From the NCBI GenBank assembly GCA_009780955.1, contig WQZB01000038.1:1-46840 (forward strand): 46,840 bases of DNA, written 5' to 3'. Below the pieces are notes generated by a model, which worked only from the letters and a program-made list of their open reading frames with translations, was not told the DNA's origin and did no database searches. The position numbers were made by a program, and so were the translations under genes. This document shows, piece after piece, positions 9,363-17,838 of the stretch (position 1 is the stretch's first letter; each line of letters starts with the position of its first letter). The DNA is from Polyangiaceae bacterium (lineage in GTDB: Bacteria > Myxococcota_A > Polyangia > Polyangiales > Polyangiaceae).

Positions 9363-10016
9363 ATGCCGCACAGTGTGAGCTTCAGCCACTGGTCTGATCC
9401 GCTTTGCATTTGGGCCCTGGTTGGCCAGTCGAAGCTCGATCGCATTCTCCGCGATCTCGGCGGTTGCCTCCGCGTCGAGTATCGAATTGCCCCCATCTTT
9501 GGCAGTATACCGTGGCGCTTTGCAGAAGGGCCGTGGGCGAAAGAAGGCATTTTAGGTCGAATCGCCGCCACAAAGCGAATCGCCGAACAGAATGGGCGTT
9601 CCGATGTCTCCGGCGAGTGTTGGCAGCGAGCCGCGCCTGCCACGTCGTGGGCACCGGCAGCGGCCATCAAAGCTGTTTTCGCTCTTGGCGAGGGCCTTGG
9701 TATGAAGGCCGGGCCCGCCTATCAAGTGGCACTTCGAGAACGTTTCTTCGTTGCGGAACAGAACATTGCGCTCCGAAAAATTCAGCTCGAGCTCGCCGAA
9801 GAAATGAATCTGCCTCGCGAACCCATCGAGGCCTCCCTCGATGACGGCAGCGCCCTTTGCGCGGTAGCCGAAGACTACGCGGAGAAGGAACGGCTTCGCA
9901 TTCAAGGTTCGCCGACATACATTTTCGATGCCGGGCGAATCATACTGTATGGGAATTTCAATTATGAAGTTCTGCACCATGCTGTTGTCGAACTATGTCG
10001 CACCACCGAATCCTAG
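9363..10016 (+). CDS. DsbA-fold (FrnE-like) thiol oxidoreductase family protein with a single active-site Cys
   Basis: A 217-residue protein with the thioredoxin-like DsbA/FrnE layout. An N-terminal strand leads to SDPLCIWA, where the family normally has a CxxC or SDPxCPWC-type motif. A long helical insertion follows (residues about 70-165). The cis-proline loop appears near the C-terminus as IQGSPTYIFDAGRIILYGNF. Only one cysteine (Cys15) remains at the active site, so a classical dithiol exchange is unlikely; a glutathione-dependent or chaperone-like role, as in 2-hydroxychromene-carboxylate isomerase relatives, is possible. There is no signal peptide, so it is predicted to be cytoplasmic. 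It follows the small CxxC gene by 11 bp. Confidence 0.8.
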   Translation: MPHSVSFSHWSDPLCIWALVGQSKLDRILRDLGGCLRVEYRIAPIFGSIPWRFAEGPWAKEGILGRIAATKRIAEQNGRSDVSGECWQRAAPATSWAPAAAIKAVFALGEGLGMKAGPAYQVALRERFFVAEQNIALRKIQLELAEEMNLPREPIEASLDDGSALCAVAEDYAEKERLRIQGSPTYIFDAGRIILYGNFNYEVLHHAVVELCRTTES

Positions 10017-10026
10017 CCAATCGAAT

Positions 10027-10103
10027 GTAGGGGCGCGATTCATCGCGCCCTCGGAATCGTCCAGGATGTGCCCGCGGTCGGGCGCCATGAATGGCGCCCC
10101 TAC
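10027..10103. repeat. Family B palindrome, compound copy
   Basis: Two hairpins (GGGCGCGA-TTCA-TCGCGCCC at the left, GGGCGCCA-TGAA-TGGCGCCC at the right) lie within an outer inverted pair GTAGGGGCGC / GCGCCCCTAC. About 29 nt separate them. It lies between the convergent DsbA-fold and zinc-ribbon genes. Confidence 0.8.
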
Positions 10104-10114
10104 AAAGCGGCCTA
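10104..10114 (-). repeat. Possible family A remnant at the end of the zinc-ribbon gene
   Basis: Read on the minus strand, TAGGCCGCTTTG matches the family A terminus TAGACCGCTTTC at 10 of 12 positions and supplies the TAG stop of the zinc-ribbon gene. It directly abuts a family B palindrome. The match is short, so this is tentative. Confidence 0.4.
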
Positions 10115-10960
10115 AACCGGTGCAAGGTATTGCCGATCTATCCATACTTGCCGGCCATCGGGAAACATGACGAGGTAAACTGCCCCGTTGGCGTGCTGAA
10201 CCATGGCAGGATACGTGCGCCCATCGGCCCATGCAACCTGCACGCGGGTGCCCGGAGCAAAGCCCATATTGTAGCTTGCGTAGTTTGAAGGCACGGGCGC
10301 GGGCATTCCTTGTGGCGGGTGATGGGAATAGGAATTTGGCCCCGATGCCAATCCCGATGCCAATCCCGATGTTTGGCCCGATGTCTGCGCAGCCACGGAC
10401 GAGGAATGCGGCGTCCGCTGCGATTGACGCGTTTGCGGCGTAAACACCGGCATTGGCAGCGTGCTACGCTTGTGGAAAGCGGCGTTTGGCCCATTGTTGG
10501 GATGGCTCGAGGCTGCAGCCGGTGTTGGCGGAGCCTCCATAATGTGCGTTGCTGCTGCGGGTGCTGCGGGCTGCGCTTCGCGCGGCGGCGGCGAGGAGGT
10601 GCGCCGCCGATTCGAAGCCGCGTTCATGATGGACGATGGCAGACGCGCTGACATGAGTGTTTGCGATGTGGAGGCACTCGACGATCGGTCGGTGGCCGCC
10701 GCCACCAGATGCGGTGTGGGTGGAGGCCCGTAGTCGGAGGTTCGTTCTTGCCCGAGCGAGTCATGCTCGTATTTGAGCTCTTTTGGGGGCTCGGATTGGG
10801 CTCGGCTGGCGTTCGATGACGACGACGCGCGATCGGACAGCGGCGCATAGGCCGAAGGGAGGGTGCCCGTGTTTCGAGGATCGATCGTGGGGGCTCCGCA
10901 AGCGATGCAGAACTTTCGCGACCCGATGAGTTCGGCACCGCACTTCGCGCAGTGGGTCAT
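10112..10960 (-). CDS. Zinc-ribbon protein with long disordered linker and C-terminal Tudor/SH3-like domain
   Basis: A 282-residue protein. The ATG at 10960 overlaps the upstream methyltransferase stop by 4 nt, which fixes the start; a much longer open frame upstream is antisense-like noise inside the methyltransferase gene. Residues 4-21 form a zinc ribbon, CAKC...CIAC (CxxC-x10-CxxC). Residues about 30-230 are Ser/Pro/Ala/Thr-rich low complexity, including a short GLASGLASG tandem. The last about 48 residues (GTRVQVAWADGRTYPAMVQH ... DGRQVWIDRQYLAPV) resemble a small Tudor/SH3-like barrel. Nucleic-acid or RNA-protein association is plausible given the partner gene. No catalytic motif is seen. 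Confidence 0.8.
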   Translation of the reverse strand: MTHCAKCGAELIGSRKFCIACGAPTIDPRNTGTLPSAYAPLSDRASSSSNASRAQSEPPKELKYEHDSLGQERTSDYGPPPTPHLVAAATDRSSSASTSQTLMSARLPSSIMNAASNRRRTSSPPPREAQPAAPAAATHIMEAPPTPAAASSHPNNGPNAAFHKRSTLPMPVFTPQTRQSQRTPHSSSVAAQTSGQTSGLASGLASGPNSYSHHPPQGMPAPVPSNYASYNMGFAPGTRVQVAWADGRTYPAMVQHANGAVYLVMFPDGRQVWIDRQYLAPV

Positions 10961-12714
10961 AGCGCCTTGTATGTTGGGCCAGCCGCGCGGACGACACAAG
11001 CAGTTGCTCGTTTTCGATGGACGAAGAGTGTCGCCGGAAAGCCACCCATGTCGATGGCGAACTCGCGCTCGACGGGCAGCCCTGCTTGCTCGGCGCGTGC
11101 ACGAATGCGCTCTGGTTCGGGCACAATCCACACGAGTGTGCCACCTGTACCGAGCATGTGCGCAGCGTGGGACACGAAGCGTTCGAGCAGCTCGGAGTGC
11201 GTTCCGCGTCCCACGCGACGCCCCATCGGCGGGTTGGTGAGGATCCCAGTTACGCCTTGTGGCGTGAACGTCAAGCAGTCGGCCTGATGAATGGTTGCAT
11301 TCTGCACATTTTCGCTTGCAAGGTTTGCTCGTGCAATGTGCACGGCGCGTGCGTCGATGTCGGTTCCAACGAGCGCGCTGTAGGGCCCAAGCATGGCGCG
11401 CTCGACAAGCTCGGTGCCTGCGCCAACGAAAGGATCCCAAAGAATGTCATTTGCCCCTTGCGGCGCAAGACGCGCAAGGGCCGCGGCAAGGATTCGATGC
11501 GAAGACGCTGGCACATCGCGTTTGCGATAGGCGAAGCGAGGGTCGTCGAAACCTTGTGGCACGAGCTCGATCGCAACGTGGCCATCGTGATCGTGGCGAT
11601 CGCCGCGATCGTTCACGACGACTTCCCACGTGCTTTGCGTGGGATCGCTGACAAGCTCGGTGGTTGCCTTTGCCACGAGCGCGGCACATCGCCACGTGAG
11701 CGCGCGCCGGTGGCCACCACCAGCCCATGCAAAGCGGAAGCGAATTTTTTTGCCGCCGGTGTCTGTGAACGTGCGAAAAATCGCCATGGCCTGCTCGCCA
11801 GTCATCGCGCGCACGATGAGTTCCGCAAGATCGCCATCGTTTTGGGCTTTTGGGACCGGCTGCACCGGCGGAAGCGGAAAACCCACATAAAGCGCGGTGC
11901 GAATGGCGGTTGCGCGTGCGAGCGGTGCATCGAGCCACGCCTCGACTGTGCCGCGCCCAGCCGGTGAGCCAATGTGCGGGCGCCAGGCCTTGCCAAGCTC
12001 TTCGACAACGATGGCCTCGAGGCCGCCGCGAGTATGAAAGCGCACCGGGATGGGCCTCCCAAAGGAACGCGAAAGGACTATTTTCCCCAATGTTTCGCGA
12101 TCGCGTGTGCGATCGATCATAAGGGTTGCCATTCTGCTCGTTCGGCCCAGCGATGAATCGTGCGCGGCAACGGTTGCGAGTTTCGCTCGCGCCTCGAGCG
12201 ATCCGATCTTTCCGAGCGCATAGGCCATGGCGCGCCTGTCGTCGTCGCTGTTCGTTTGGTCCCAGAACGAGAGCAGCACGCGCTCGATTGCCTCGCGCTC
12301 TTGGGTGGACACTGGGGTAAGGTTTCCGAGCGCACGCATTGCGGCGCGGCGTAGTTTCGGATCGGCGTCGGTGACTGCGGACATCAGCCACCTGCGCGCT
12401 GGCATCGTTTCTTCTGGGGTGCCGATGATGGCGAGGCGCCCAACGAGCCTTCCGAGTCGACCTCGCAGCGGCCGCTTGGCTTCCTTTGCGGCGCCTAGCA
12501 CGCCTTCGATGACGCGCCCGAGGTATTGCTTTTCAATGCGAAGAACGGCGCGTTCTGCGTTGCTCACGCGCTCGTCGCGCTTGCCGCAATCGTCGCGATC
12601 GAGAGCCATCAGCTCGAGTAGCTTCGGCAGATCACGCACTTTCGGCGTGTAGCCGGGGTCGCCCACGCGCTCGGCAAGCGAAACAAGCGGGATTTCGTGC
12701 GTTCGCGATGTCAT
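10957..12714 (-). CDS. HEAT-repeat / THUMP-like / UPF0020-type nucleic-acid methyltransferase fusion
   Basis: About 585 residues. The start at 12714 (MTSRTHEIP) follows AGGA; an ATG at 12738 is the alternative. Residues about 1-220 are alpha-helical with HEAT-like repeats (DPKLRRAAMRALGNL, DDDRRAMAYALGKIGSLEAR). The middle resembles the THUMP-containing part of RlmL/Trm14-type RNA guanine-N2 methyltransferases (FHTRGGLEAIVVEEL). The C-terminal Rossmann domain has the SAM-binding motif DPFVGAGTELVERA (about residue 426) and the catalytic motif NPPMGRR (about 490), a variant of NPPY. It probably methylates guanine N2 in rRNA or tRNA. The fused HEAT domain is unusual. It is co-transcribed with the zinc-ribbon gene. 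Confidence 0.85.
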   Translation of the reverse strand: MTSRTHEIPLVSLAERVGDPGYTPKVRDLPKLLELMALDRDDCGKRDERVSNAERAVLRIEKQYLGRVIEGVLGAAKEAKRPLRGRLGRLVGRLAIIGTPEETMPARRWLMSAVTDADPKLRRAAMRALGNLTPVSTQEREAIERVLLSFWDQTNSDDDRRAMAYALGKIGSLEARAKLATVAAHDSSLGRTSRMATLMIDRTRDRETLGKIVLSRSFGRPIPVRFHTRGGLEAIVVEELGKAWRPHIGSPAGRGTVEAWLDAPLARATAIRTALYVGFPLPPVQPVPKAQNDGDLAELIVRAMTGEQAMAIFRTFTDTGGKKIRFRFAWAGGGHRRALTWRCAALVAKATTELVSDPTQSTWEVVVNDRGDRHDHDGHVAIELVPQGFDDPRFAYRKRDVPASSHRILAAALARLAPQGANDILWDPFVGAGTELVERAMLGPYSALVGTDIDARAVHIARANLASENVQNATIHQADCLTFTPQGVTGILTNPPMGRRVGRGTHSELLERFVSHAAHMLGTGGTLVWIVPEPERIRARAEQAGLPVEREFAIDMGGFPATLFVHRKRATACVVRAAGPTYKAL

Positions 12715-12764
12715 GATCGGATCCTGGCATCTTTTCATGCGTGTCGGTGTAGCTTCTTGTCGTT

Positions 12765-13445
12765 GTGATCGAGCTCGATACCCGTGTGTTTCGCGCGCTG
12801 CATCAAGTCATGTCCGGAAGCCTCGTGCTTGCCGTAATGGCCATTTTGACCGTGATAGGAAGTGGTTGGTCGTTGCTTGCCCTGGCGCCGCTGCTCGCGT
12901 CGCCGAAGACACGGCGCTTTGCCGCCGCGCTGCTCGCGGTGCTGGCAACGACTTCGTTCGTGGTCGTTGCCATCAAACTCGTTGTTCGGCGCATGCGTCC
13001 TTTTGCTAGCCTGCCGGGAATCGAGGCGCGCGTATTTCCCGCGCCAACCGACTTCTCGTTTCCAAGCGGGCATGCGGCCGGTTCGTTCGCGTGCGCAACG
13101 TTCGCTGCTTGCCTTCTTCTTCGTGACCGTGCTCGTGACCGTAGGCGCCAGGGCGACGTCCCGTCGAGCGCGGTCCAGTCGCTGCGCTCGTGGCGCGTGC
13201 TCGTCGCGTTTTTGCTTTACATGCTGGCCGCAGGCATCGCGCTTTCACGCGTTGCGCTCGGCGTTCACTTTCCCGGCGATATAGCGGTGGGTGCTGTGCT
13301 AGGCACGGCGCTTGGTGGTGCGGGGGCTTGGCTTTATTTGCGACAAGACCGCTTTCGATTTGACGCGATTTCTGCGTTGGCGACTCCGGTGCGGTCCTCA
13401 AAGCCGAAGCAGGCTGTTCCGGTCCGCTCCTCGCCGCCGCCTTGA
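12765..13445 (+). CDS. PAP2-family membrane phosphatase
   Basis: A 226-residue protein from a GTG start, divergent from the methyltransferase. The three phosphatase motifs are present: KLVVRRMRP (K-x6-RP), PSGHAAGS (PSGH) and SRVALGVHFPGD (SR-x5-H-x3-D). Several hydrophobic helices surround them, so it is an inner-membrane enzyme acting on lipid phosphates such as phosphatidic acid or undecaprenyl pyrophosphate. The last about 32 residues (from DRFRFDAISALA to the end) are encoded by an inserted family A repeat, and the TGA stop lies in the repeat's distal end. This hydrophilic tail is therefore an acquired extension; the original protein probably ended near GAWLYLRQ. Confidence 0.9.
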   Translation: MIELDTRVFRALHQVMSGSLVLAVMAILTVIGSGWSLLALAPLLASPKTRRFAAALLAVLATTSFVVVAIKLVVRRMRPFASLPGIEARVFPAPTDFSFPSGHAAGSFACATFAACLLLRDRARDRRRQGDVPSSAVQSLRSWRVLVAFLLYMLAAGIALSRVALGVHFPGDIAVGAVLGTALGGAGAWLYLRQDRFRFDAISALATPVRSSKPKQAVPVRSSPPP

Positions 13446-13471
13446 ACTCGCGTCAACTTGAAAGCGGTCTA
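13346..13471. mobile_element. Family A MITE-like element, full copy 1 (about 126 bp)
   Basis: The left end reads AAGACCGCTTTCGATTTGAC and the right end AACTTGAAAGCGGTCTA, forming terminal inverted repeats of about 20 bp. The interior matches the reverse complement of the copy at 31695-31821 almost base for base (for example CTCCGGTGCGGTCCTCAAAG and GTTCCGGTCCGCTCCTCG). It has no coding capacity of its own but is read through as the C-terminus of the PAP2 gene. It is flanked by TA on the right and AA on the left. Confidence 0.9.
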
Positions 13472-13693
13472 AATTTTCTCGCTCTCGGAGCTTGCTATTT
13501 TCAAGCCAAAAGGTCCAAAATGCGCCCCCCTTGATGCTGGGAGGCCCATGCCACGTGTGCTCGTGACGTTCGCCACGTTTGTCGTCGCGATGGCTTGTGG
13601 CGTATCCCGTTTGCTCCATCTGTCTCGTTTGCCCCGTTTGCCCGCCTCGTCGGCGGTTCCAAGCGTTTTTGTGTAATATACAAGGATTGTACC

Positions 13694-15772
13694 ATGGCCA
13701 AAGATAAGGACCAAAAAGAACCGCCGACTGACCAATGGCCGAAAGTTACCCATTCCGACTCGTCGTTCGAAAACGGCGGCGGCATGAGTATGGGTGTGGC
13801 CATCGTCGGATTCCTTCTCTGTTTTCTCGCCGGCGCTGCCCTCATGTGGGGTTACGACAGCCATCGCATGAAAACCGCGGGCGTCATAGCCGCTGACACG
13901 AGTTCGGGCGGCATGGGCAGCGCGACTTGGTCCGATGCCGATTCGCCCATTCCCGTTTCCAGCAAGGACCCCATTTGGGGAAATCGTTATGCGCCGGTCA
14001 CCGTCGTGATTTTCTCGGACTTCCAGTGCCCGTTCTGCGCACGCGTCGAACCCACGATCGATCAGGTCAAAAGTACCTACGGTCCTGACAAGGTTCGCAT
14101 TGTTTGGAAGAACCAGCCGCTGCCAATGCACGACAAGGCCAGGGGCGCGGCCGAAGCGGCGATGACGGTTTTCGCGTTGAAAGGATCGGAAGCGTTCTGG
14201 AAATTCCACGACCTGGCTTTCCAGAACCAGCAAGCTCTTGGCCCTGACAACTACGAAAAGTGGGCCGTGGCCGCCGGTGTTGACCCAAGCGCCTTCAAAA
14301 CCGCGCTTGCGGCGAAAACGGCCAGCGCGAAGGTCGCCGAAGATCAGCAGCTCGCCACCAAGGTTGGTGTCAACGGCACGCCCGCGTTCCGCATCAACGG
14401 CGTTGAGCTTACGGGCGCGCAGCCGTTCGACAAGTTCAAAGCAGTCATCGACCAAGAGCTCGGCAAGGCGCAGGCGAAAATCGCTTCAGGCACTGCGAAA
14501 GATCGCGTGTACGTTGAAACGTCGAAAGAGAACTTCAAAGCTGCCCCTGCCAAGCAGGAAAAAGAAAGCGAGAGGGAAGACTCCACCACCGTGTGGAAAG
14601 TGCCAGTCGGCAACTCGCCCTTTTTGGGTAGGCCCGATGCGCCCGTTACCATCGTCGTGTTTTCGGACTTCCAGTGTCCGTTCTGCAAGCGCGTCGAACC
14701 AACGCTCGACAAAGTAAGAGAAACGTATGGCGACAAGGTTCGTGTCGTTTGGAAAAACAAGCCGCTACCGTTTCACCCGCGGGCGATGCCTGCCGCCCAA
14801 CTCGCGATGGAAGCGCGCTCGCAGAAGGGCGACAAGGGCTTTTGGGAGGCACATAAGCGCCTGTTCGCGTCGCAGCCAAAGCTTGATGACGCCGATCTTG
14901 AGAAAATTGCGACTGACATGGGGCTCAACGTCGAGAAAGTCAAGGCCGCCATTAAAGATGCAAAATACAAAAAAGAGGTCGAAGCCGATGTGGAGCTTGG
15001 CGACAGCATCAAGGCTGGTGGCACCCCGCACTTTTTCATCAATGGCCGTCGTCTCGTCGGTGCGCAGCCGTTCGAAAAGTTTGCAGCGATCATCGATGAT
15101 GAGATCAAGAAATTCGACGATCAAAAAGGCAAAGTCGCCGCAAAAGAATACTACGACAACCTAATGAAAACGGCGAAAGTCGGCGCGGCGGCAGAGCGCG
15201 AGCCGGCCGAACGCGAGCCGGCGGAACTGGAAAAGAAAACGCCGCCACCAGTGCCCGCGGGCGCGCCAACGCGCGGCCCCGCGAATGCCAAAGTCGTCAT
15301 TCAAGAATGGAGCGATTTTGAATGTCCGTTCTGCGGGCGCGTGGAGCCCACGGTTGCGGAAATTATGAAAAACTTTGGCGACAAGGTGAAGTTCGTCTGG
15401 CGCGACAAGCCCCTGCCAATGCACGCAGATGCTATGCCCGCCGCCCAGGCGGCACGCGAGGCGCTCAAGCAAAAGGGCTCCGAGGGCTTCTGGAAAATGC
15501 ACGGTAAGCTGTTTGCAAATCAGCGGAAGCTACAGCGCGAAGATCTCGAGGGCTACGCCAAAGACATGGGGCTTGACATGGAGAAATTCAAAGCTGCCCT
15601 CGACAAAGGCACGCACAAGGCCGCCATTGAGGCCGACGACAAAGCCGGCTCAGAAATTGGCATTGACGGCACGCCCGCCTTTTTGATTAACGGATATTAC
15701 ATTAGCGGCGCACAGCCGTACCCAGTTTTCAAGAAGGCAATCGAACGCGCGCTCGCCGACGCGAAACCATAA
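13694..15772 (+). CDS. Membrane-anchored protein with three tandem DsbA-like thioredoxin domains
   Basis: A 692-residue protein. The ATG at 13694 follows AAGGA. Residues 32-53 form one transmembrane helix (MGVAIVGFLLCFLAGAALMW) after a charged cytoplasmic start, so the rest is predicted to be periplasmic. Three DsbA-like domains follow, each with CPFC and a cis-Pro loop: CPFC at 112-115, 328-331 and 544-547, with GTPAFRING, GTPHFFING and GTPAFLING. Each is about 160-200 residues, joined by charged or Pro-rich linkers (EREPAEREPAELEKK). All three look catalytically complete. It probably oxidises or isomerises disulfides of exported proteins. A homologous lipoprotein with the same design follows 92 bp later. 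Three tandem copies are unusual; one per chain is the norm. Confidence 0.9.
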   Translation: MAKDKDQKEPPTDQWPKVTHSDSSFENGGGMSMGVAIVGFLLCFLAGAALMWGYDSHRMKTAGVIAADTSSGGMGSATWSDADSPIPVSSKDPIWGNRYAPVTVVIFSDFQCPFCARVEPTIDQVKSTYGPDKVRIVWKNQPLPMHDKARGAAEAAMTVFALKGSEAFWKFHDLAFQNQQALGPDNYEKWAVAAGVDPSAFKTALAAKTASAKVAEDQQLATKVGVNGTPAFRINGVELTGAQPFDKFKAVIDQELGKAQAKIASGTAKDRVYVETSKENFKAAPAKQEKESEREDSTTVWKVPVGNSPFLGRPDAPVTIVVFSDFQCPFCKRVEPTLDKVRETYGDKVRVVWKNKPLPFHPRAMPAAQLAMEARSQKGDKGFWEAHKRLFASQPKLDDADLEKIATDMGLNVEKVKAAIKDAKYKKEVEADVELGDSIKAGGTPHFFINGRRLVGAQPFEKFAAIIDDEIKKFDDQKGKVAAKEYYDNLMKTAKVGAAAEREPAEREPAELEKKTPPPVPAGAPTRGPANAKVVIQEWSDFECPFCGRVEPTVAEIMKNFGDKVKFVWRDKPLPMHADAMPAAQAAREALKQKGSEGFWKMHGKLFANQRKLQREDLEGYAKDMGLDMEKFKAALDKGTHKAAIEADDKAGSEIGIDGTPAFLINGYYISGAQPYPVFKKAIERALADAKP

Positions 15773-15797
15773 GATCGCGCTAGAAGCATCGAAACTC

Positions 15798-15825
15798 GTA
15801 GGGGCGCAGCATGCTGCGCCCCTAC
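15798..15825. repeat. Family B palindrome, 28 bp, CAGCATGCTG centre
   Basis: A perfect palindrome: GTAGGGGCG, then CAGCATGCTG, then CGCCCCTAC (outer bases shared). It lies between the two triple-DsbA genes, 25 bp after the first stop and 39 bp before the second start, so it could affect the relative expression of the pair. Confidence 0.9.
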
Positions 15826-15864
15826 AGTTTTGATGGGCTTTTCGTCCGGCGCGGAGGAATCCAA

Positions 15865-17838
15865 ATGACATCTCGTTGGCTTTCGTTTTTCGTTCTCGCG
15901 CTGCTCGTGGCGTGCAGCGGTGCCAAGGCGCCAGCGCACGCGCAACAAGCACAACGTGTTGAGCCCCCTGATGCGTCGGCCGTTGCCCCTGCCAGCCCCG
16001 CCGAGCAGGCAAGCGCGGAAGTCGATGTTGTCATTCCCATTGGTCCCCGCGACGCGGTTCGCGGACGTCGCCTGGCACGGATCACCATTGTTCTTTTTTC
16101 GGATTTCCAGTGCCCATTTTGCGCACGTGTAGAACCAACGCTACGCGAATTGCTTAAAGACTATGGCGACGACCTTCGCATCGTTTGGAAAAATCAGCCG
16201 TTGCCGTTCCACGAGCACGCGCGCCTTGCGGCCGAAATCGGTCAGGGTGTTCTTGAAACGAAAGGTCAAGAAGCTTTTTGGCGTTTCCACGACACCGTGT
16301 TTGCAAACGCGTCGTCCATGAACCCGGAGTCGCTGCGTGCGTGGGCGGCTCTGGCGGGCGCCGACGGTGCGGCCATCGACGCGGGCCTCAGCAAGAAAGC
16401 GTGGTCGGCAAAAATTGACGACGACATCGCGCTTGCCAATCGCGTGGACGCCACGGGAACGCCAACGGCGTTTGTCAACGGCGTGATCGTGGTGGGGGCG
16501 CAGCCGTACAGCAAGTGGAAAACTGTCATCGACACCGAGCTTGCCAAAGCCAATCAGGCGATCGCCGAAGGCACGGCTCGCGATCGAGTTTACCGCGTAC
16601 TTACCACCAAGAACTTCGAGGCAGGGCCACCCAAAGACGATCAAGACGAAGAAGAAAAAGACACGCGCGTGTGGCACGTGCCCGTGGCGGGCGCGCCAAC
16701 GCGCGGCCCGGCGAATGCGCTTGTCACGATTGTCGAATTTGGGGATTTCCAATGTCCGTATTGCAAGGGCGTGCAGCCAGTGCTCGAGCAAATTCGCAGC
16801 ACATACGGCGACAAGGTTCGCATGGTGTGGAAAGACCGGCCTTTGCCCATGCACCCGCGTGCCAACCCGGCCGCCCAGCTTGCACGCTTTGCTCGCGGGC
16901 AGAAGGGCGACAATGGTTTCTGGGACGTGCACGCTCAGCTTTTCGACTCCCAACCGCATCTCGAAGACGCCGATCTCGAAGCAATTGCCAAAAAGGCAGG
17001 CCTCAACGTTGGAAAGGCCATGTCAGCTGTGGAACACAAAGCTTTCCAAAAAGCCATCGAGGCCGACGAGAACCTTGCCGAAGACGTTCTCGCCACGGGC
17101 ATTCCCTCTTTCTTTATCAATGGGCGGCGTCTCACCGGCGCGCAGCCTTTCGAGAAGTTCAAAACAGTCATTGACAGGGAAATGGCGAATGCCGAACAGC
17201 TTGTGCAACGCGGAGTGGCAGAAGCGGCGGTTTACGACACCATCATTCGCGATGGCGAGGGAGCGCCCGAGCAAAAAACAGTGGCACCGCCTGCCGCGCG
17301 TGCACCCTTTATGGGGGCTGCCAATGGCAAAGTGGTCATCCAAGGGTGGAGCGACTTTCAGTGCCCGTTTTGTGCTCGTGTAGAACCAACGCTCGAAGCG
17401 CTTGTCAAGGCTTACCCAACGCAGGTAAAAATCATCTGGCGCGACAAGCCGCTGTCAATGCATCCCGACGCGGCGCTTGCCGCACAAGCCGCACGCGAGG
17501 CTTTTGCGCAAAAGGGCAATGCGGGTTTCGCGAAAATGCGAAAACTCCTTTTCGATAATCAGCGCACCGAAGGCGGCTTGAAGCGCCCGGCACTTGAATC
17601 CTATGCAAAGCAAATAGGCCTTGATTTGTCGAAATTCAACAAGGCCCTCGACAACGAAACGCACAAGGCCGTCGTCGACTCCGACGACGTAGCCGCAGCC
17701 AACGCAGGCATCAACGGCACTCCTTCGTTCCTCATCGGTCCTTATTTCACATCTGGCGCGCAACCGCTTCGAAACTTCAAAAGGCTCGTTGAGCGTGTCC
17801 TCTCCCCGCCACAAGCCTCTAAAAAAGCACGCTTGTAA
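15865..17838 (+). CDS. Lipoprotein with three tandem DsbA-like thioredoxin domains
   Basis: A 657-residue paralogue of the preceding protein. The ATG at 15865 opens a lipoprotein signal (MTSRWLSFFVLALLVAC), so it is predicted to be lipid-anchored at a membrane facing the periplasm. The active sites are CPFC (83-86), CPYC (297-300) and CPFC (500-503), with cis-Pro loops GTPTAFVNG, GIPSFFING and GTPSFLIGP. The middle domain differs most (GDFQCPYCKGVQP). Linkers are acidic or Ala/Pro-rich. A tandem duplication of a three-domain ancestor explains the pair, with different anchoring modes. The stop overlaps the next start (TAATG), coupling it to the small barrel protein. A DsbB/VKOR-type reoxidising partner is not seen in the window. 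Confidence 0.9.
   Translation: MTSRWLSFFVLALLVACSGAKAPAHAQQAQRVEPPDASAVAPASPAEQASAEVDVVIPIGPRDAVRGRRLARITIVLFSDFQCPFCARVEPTLRELLKDYGDDLRIVWKNQPLPFHEHARLAAEIGQGVLETKGQEAFWRFHDTVFANASSMNPESLRAWAALAGADGAAIDAGLSKKAWSAKIDDDIALANRVDATGTPTAFVNGVIVVGAQPYSKWKTVIDTELAKANQAIAEGTARDRVYRVLTTKNFEAGPPKDDQDEEEKDTRVWHVPVAGAPTRGPANALVTIVEFGDFQCPYCKGVQPVLEQIRSTYGDKVRMVWKDRPLPMHPRANPAAQLARFARGQKGDNGFWDVHAQLFDSQPHLEDADLEAIAKKAGLNVGKAMSAVEHKAFQKAIEADENLAEDVLATGIPSFFINGRRLTGAQPFEKFKTVIDREMANAEQLVQRGVAEAAVYDTIIRDGEGAPEQKTVAPPAARAPFMGAANGKVVIQGWSDFQCPFCARVEPTLEALVKAYPTQVKIIWRDKPLSMHPDAALAAQAAREAFAQKGNAGFAKMRKLLFDNQRTEGGLKRPALESYAKQIGLDLSKFNKALDNETHKAVVDSDDVAAANAGINGTPSFLIGPYFTSGAQPLRNFKRLVERVLSPPQASKKARL

Noticed and set aside
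10961-11440. N-terminal extension of the zinc-ribbon protein to 442 residues
   Set aside because: The extension lies wholly inside the upstream methyltransferase gene in another frame and is Arg-rich nonsense; the ATG at 10960 overlaps the upstream stop and starts directly with the zinc ribbon.
13472-13693. Tandem repeat or gene in the gap before the first triple-DsbA gene
   Set aside because: There are only a few loose CGTTTGCC-like repeats near 13608-13645; reading frames across it are short and unconvincing.
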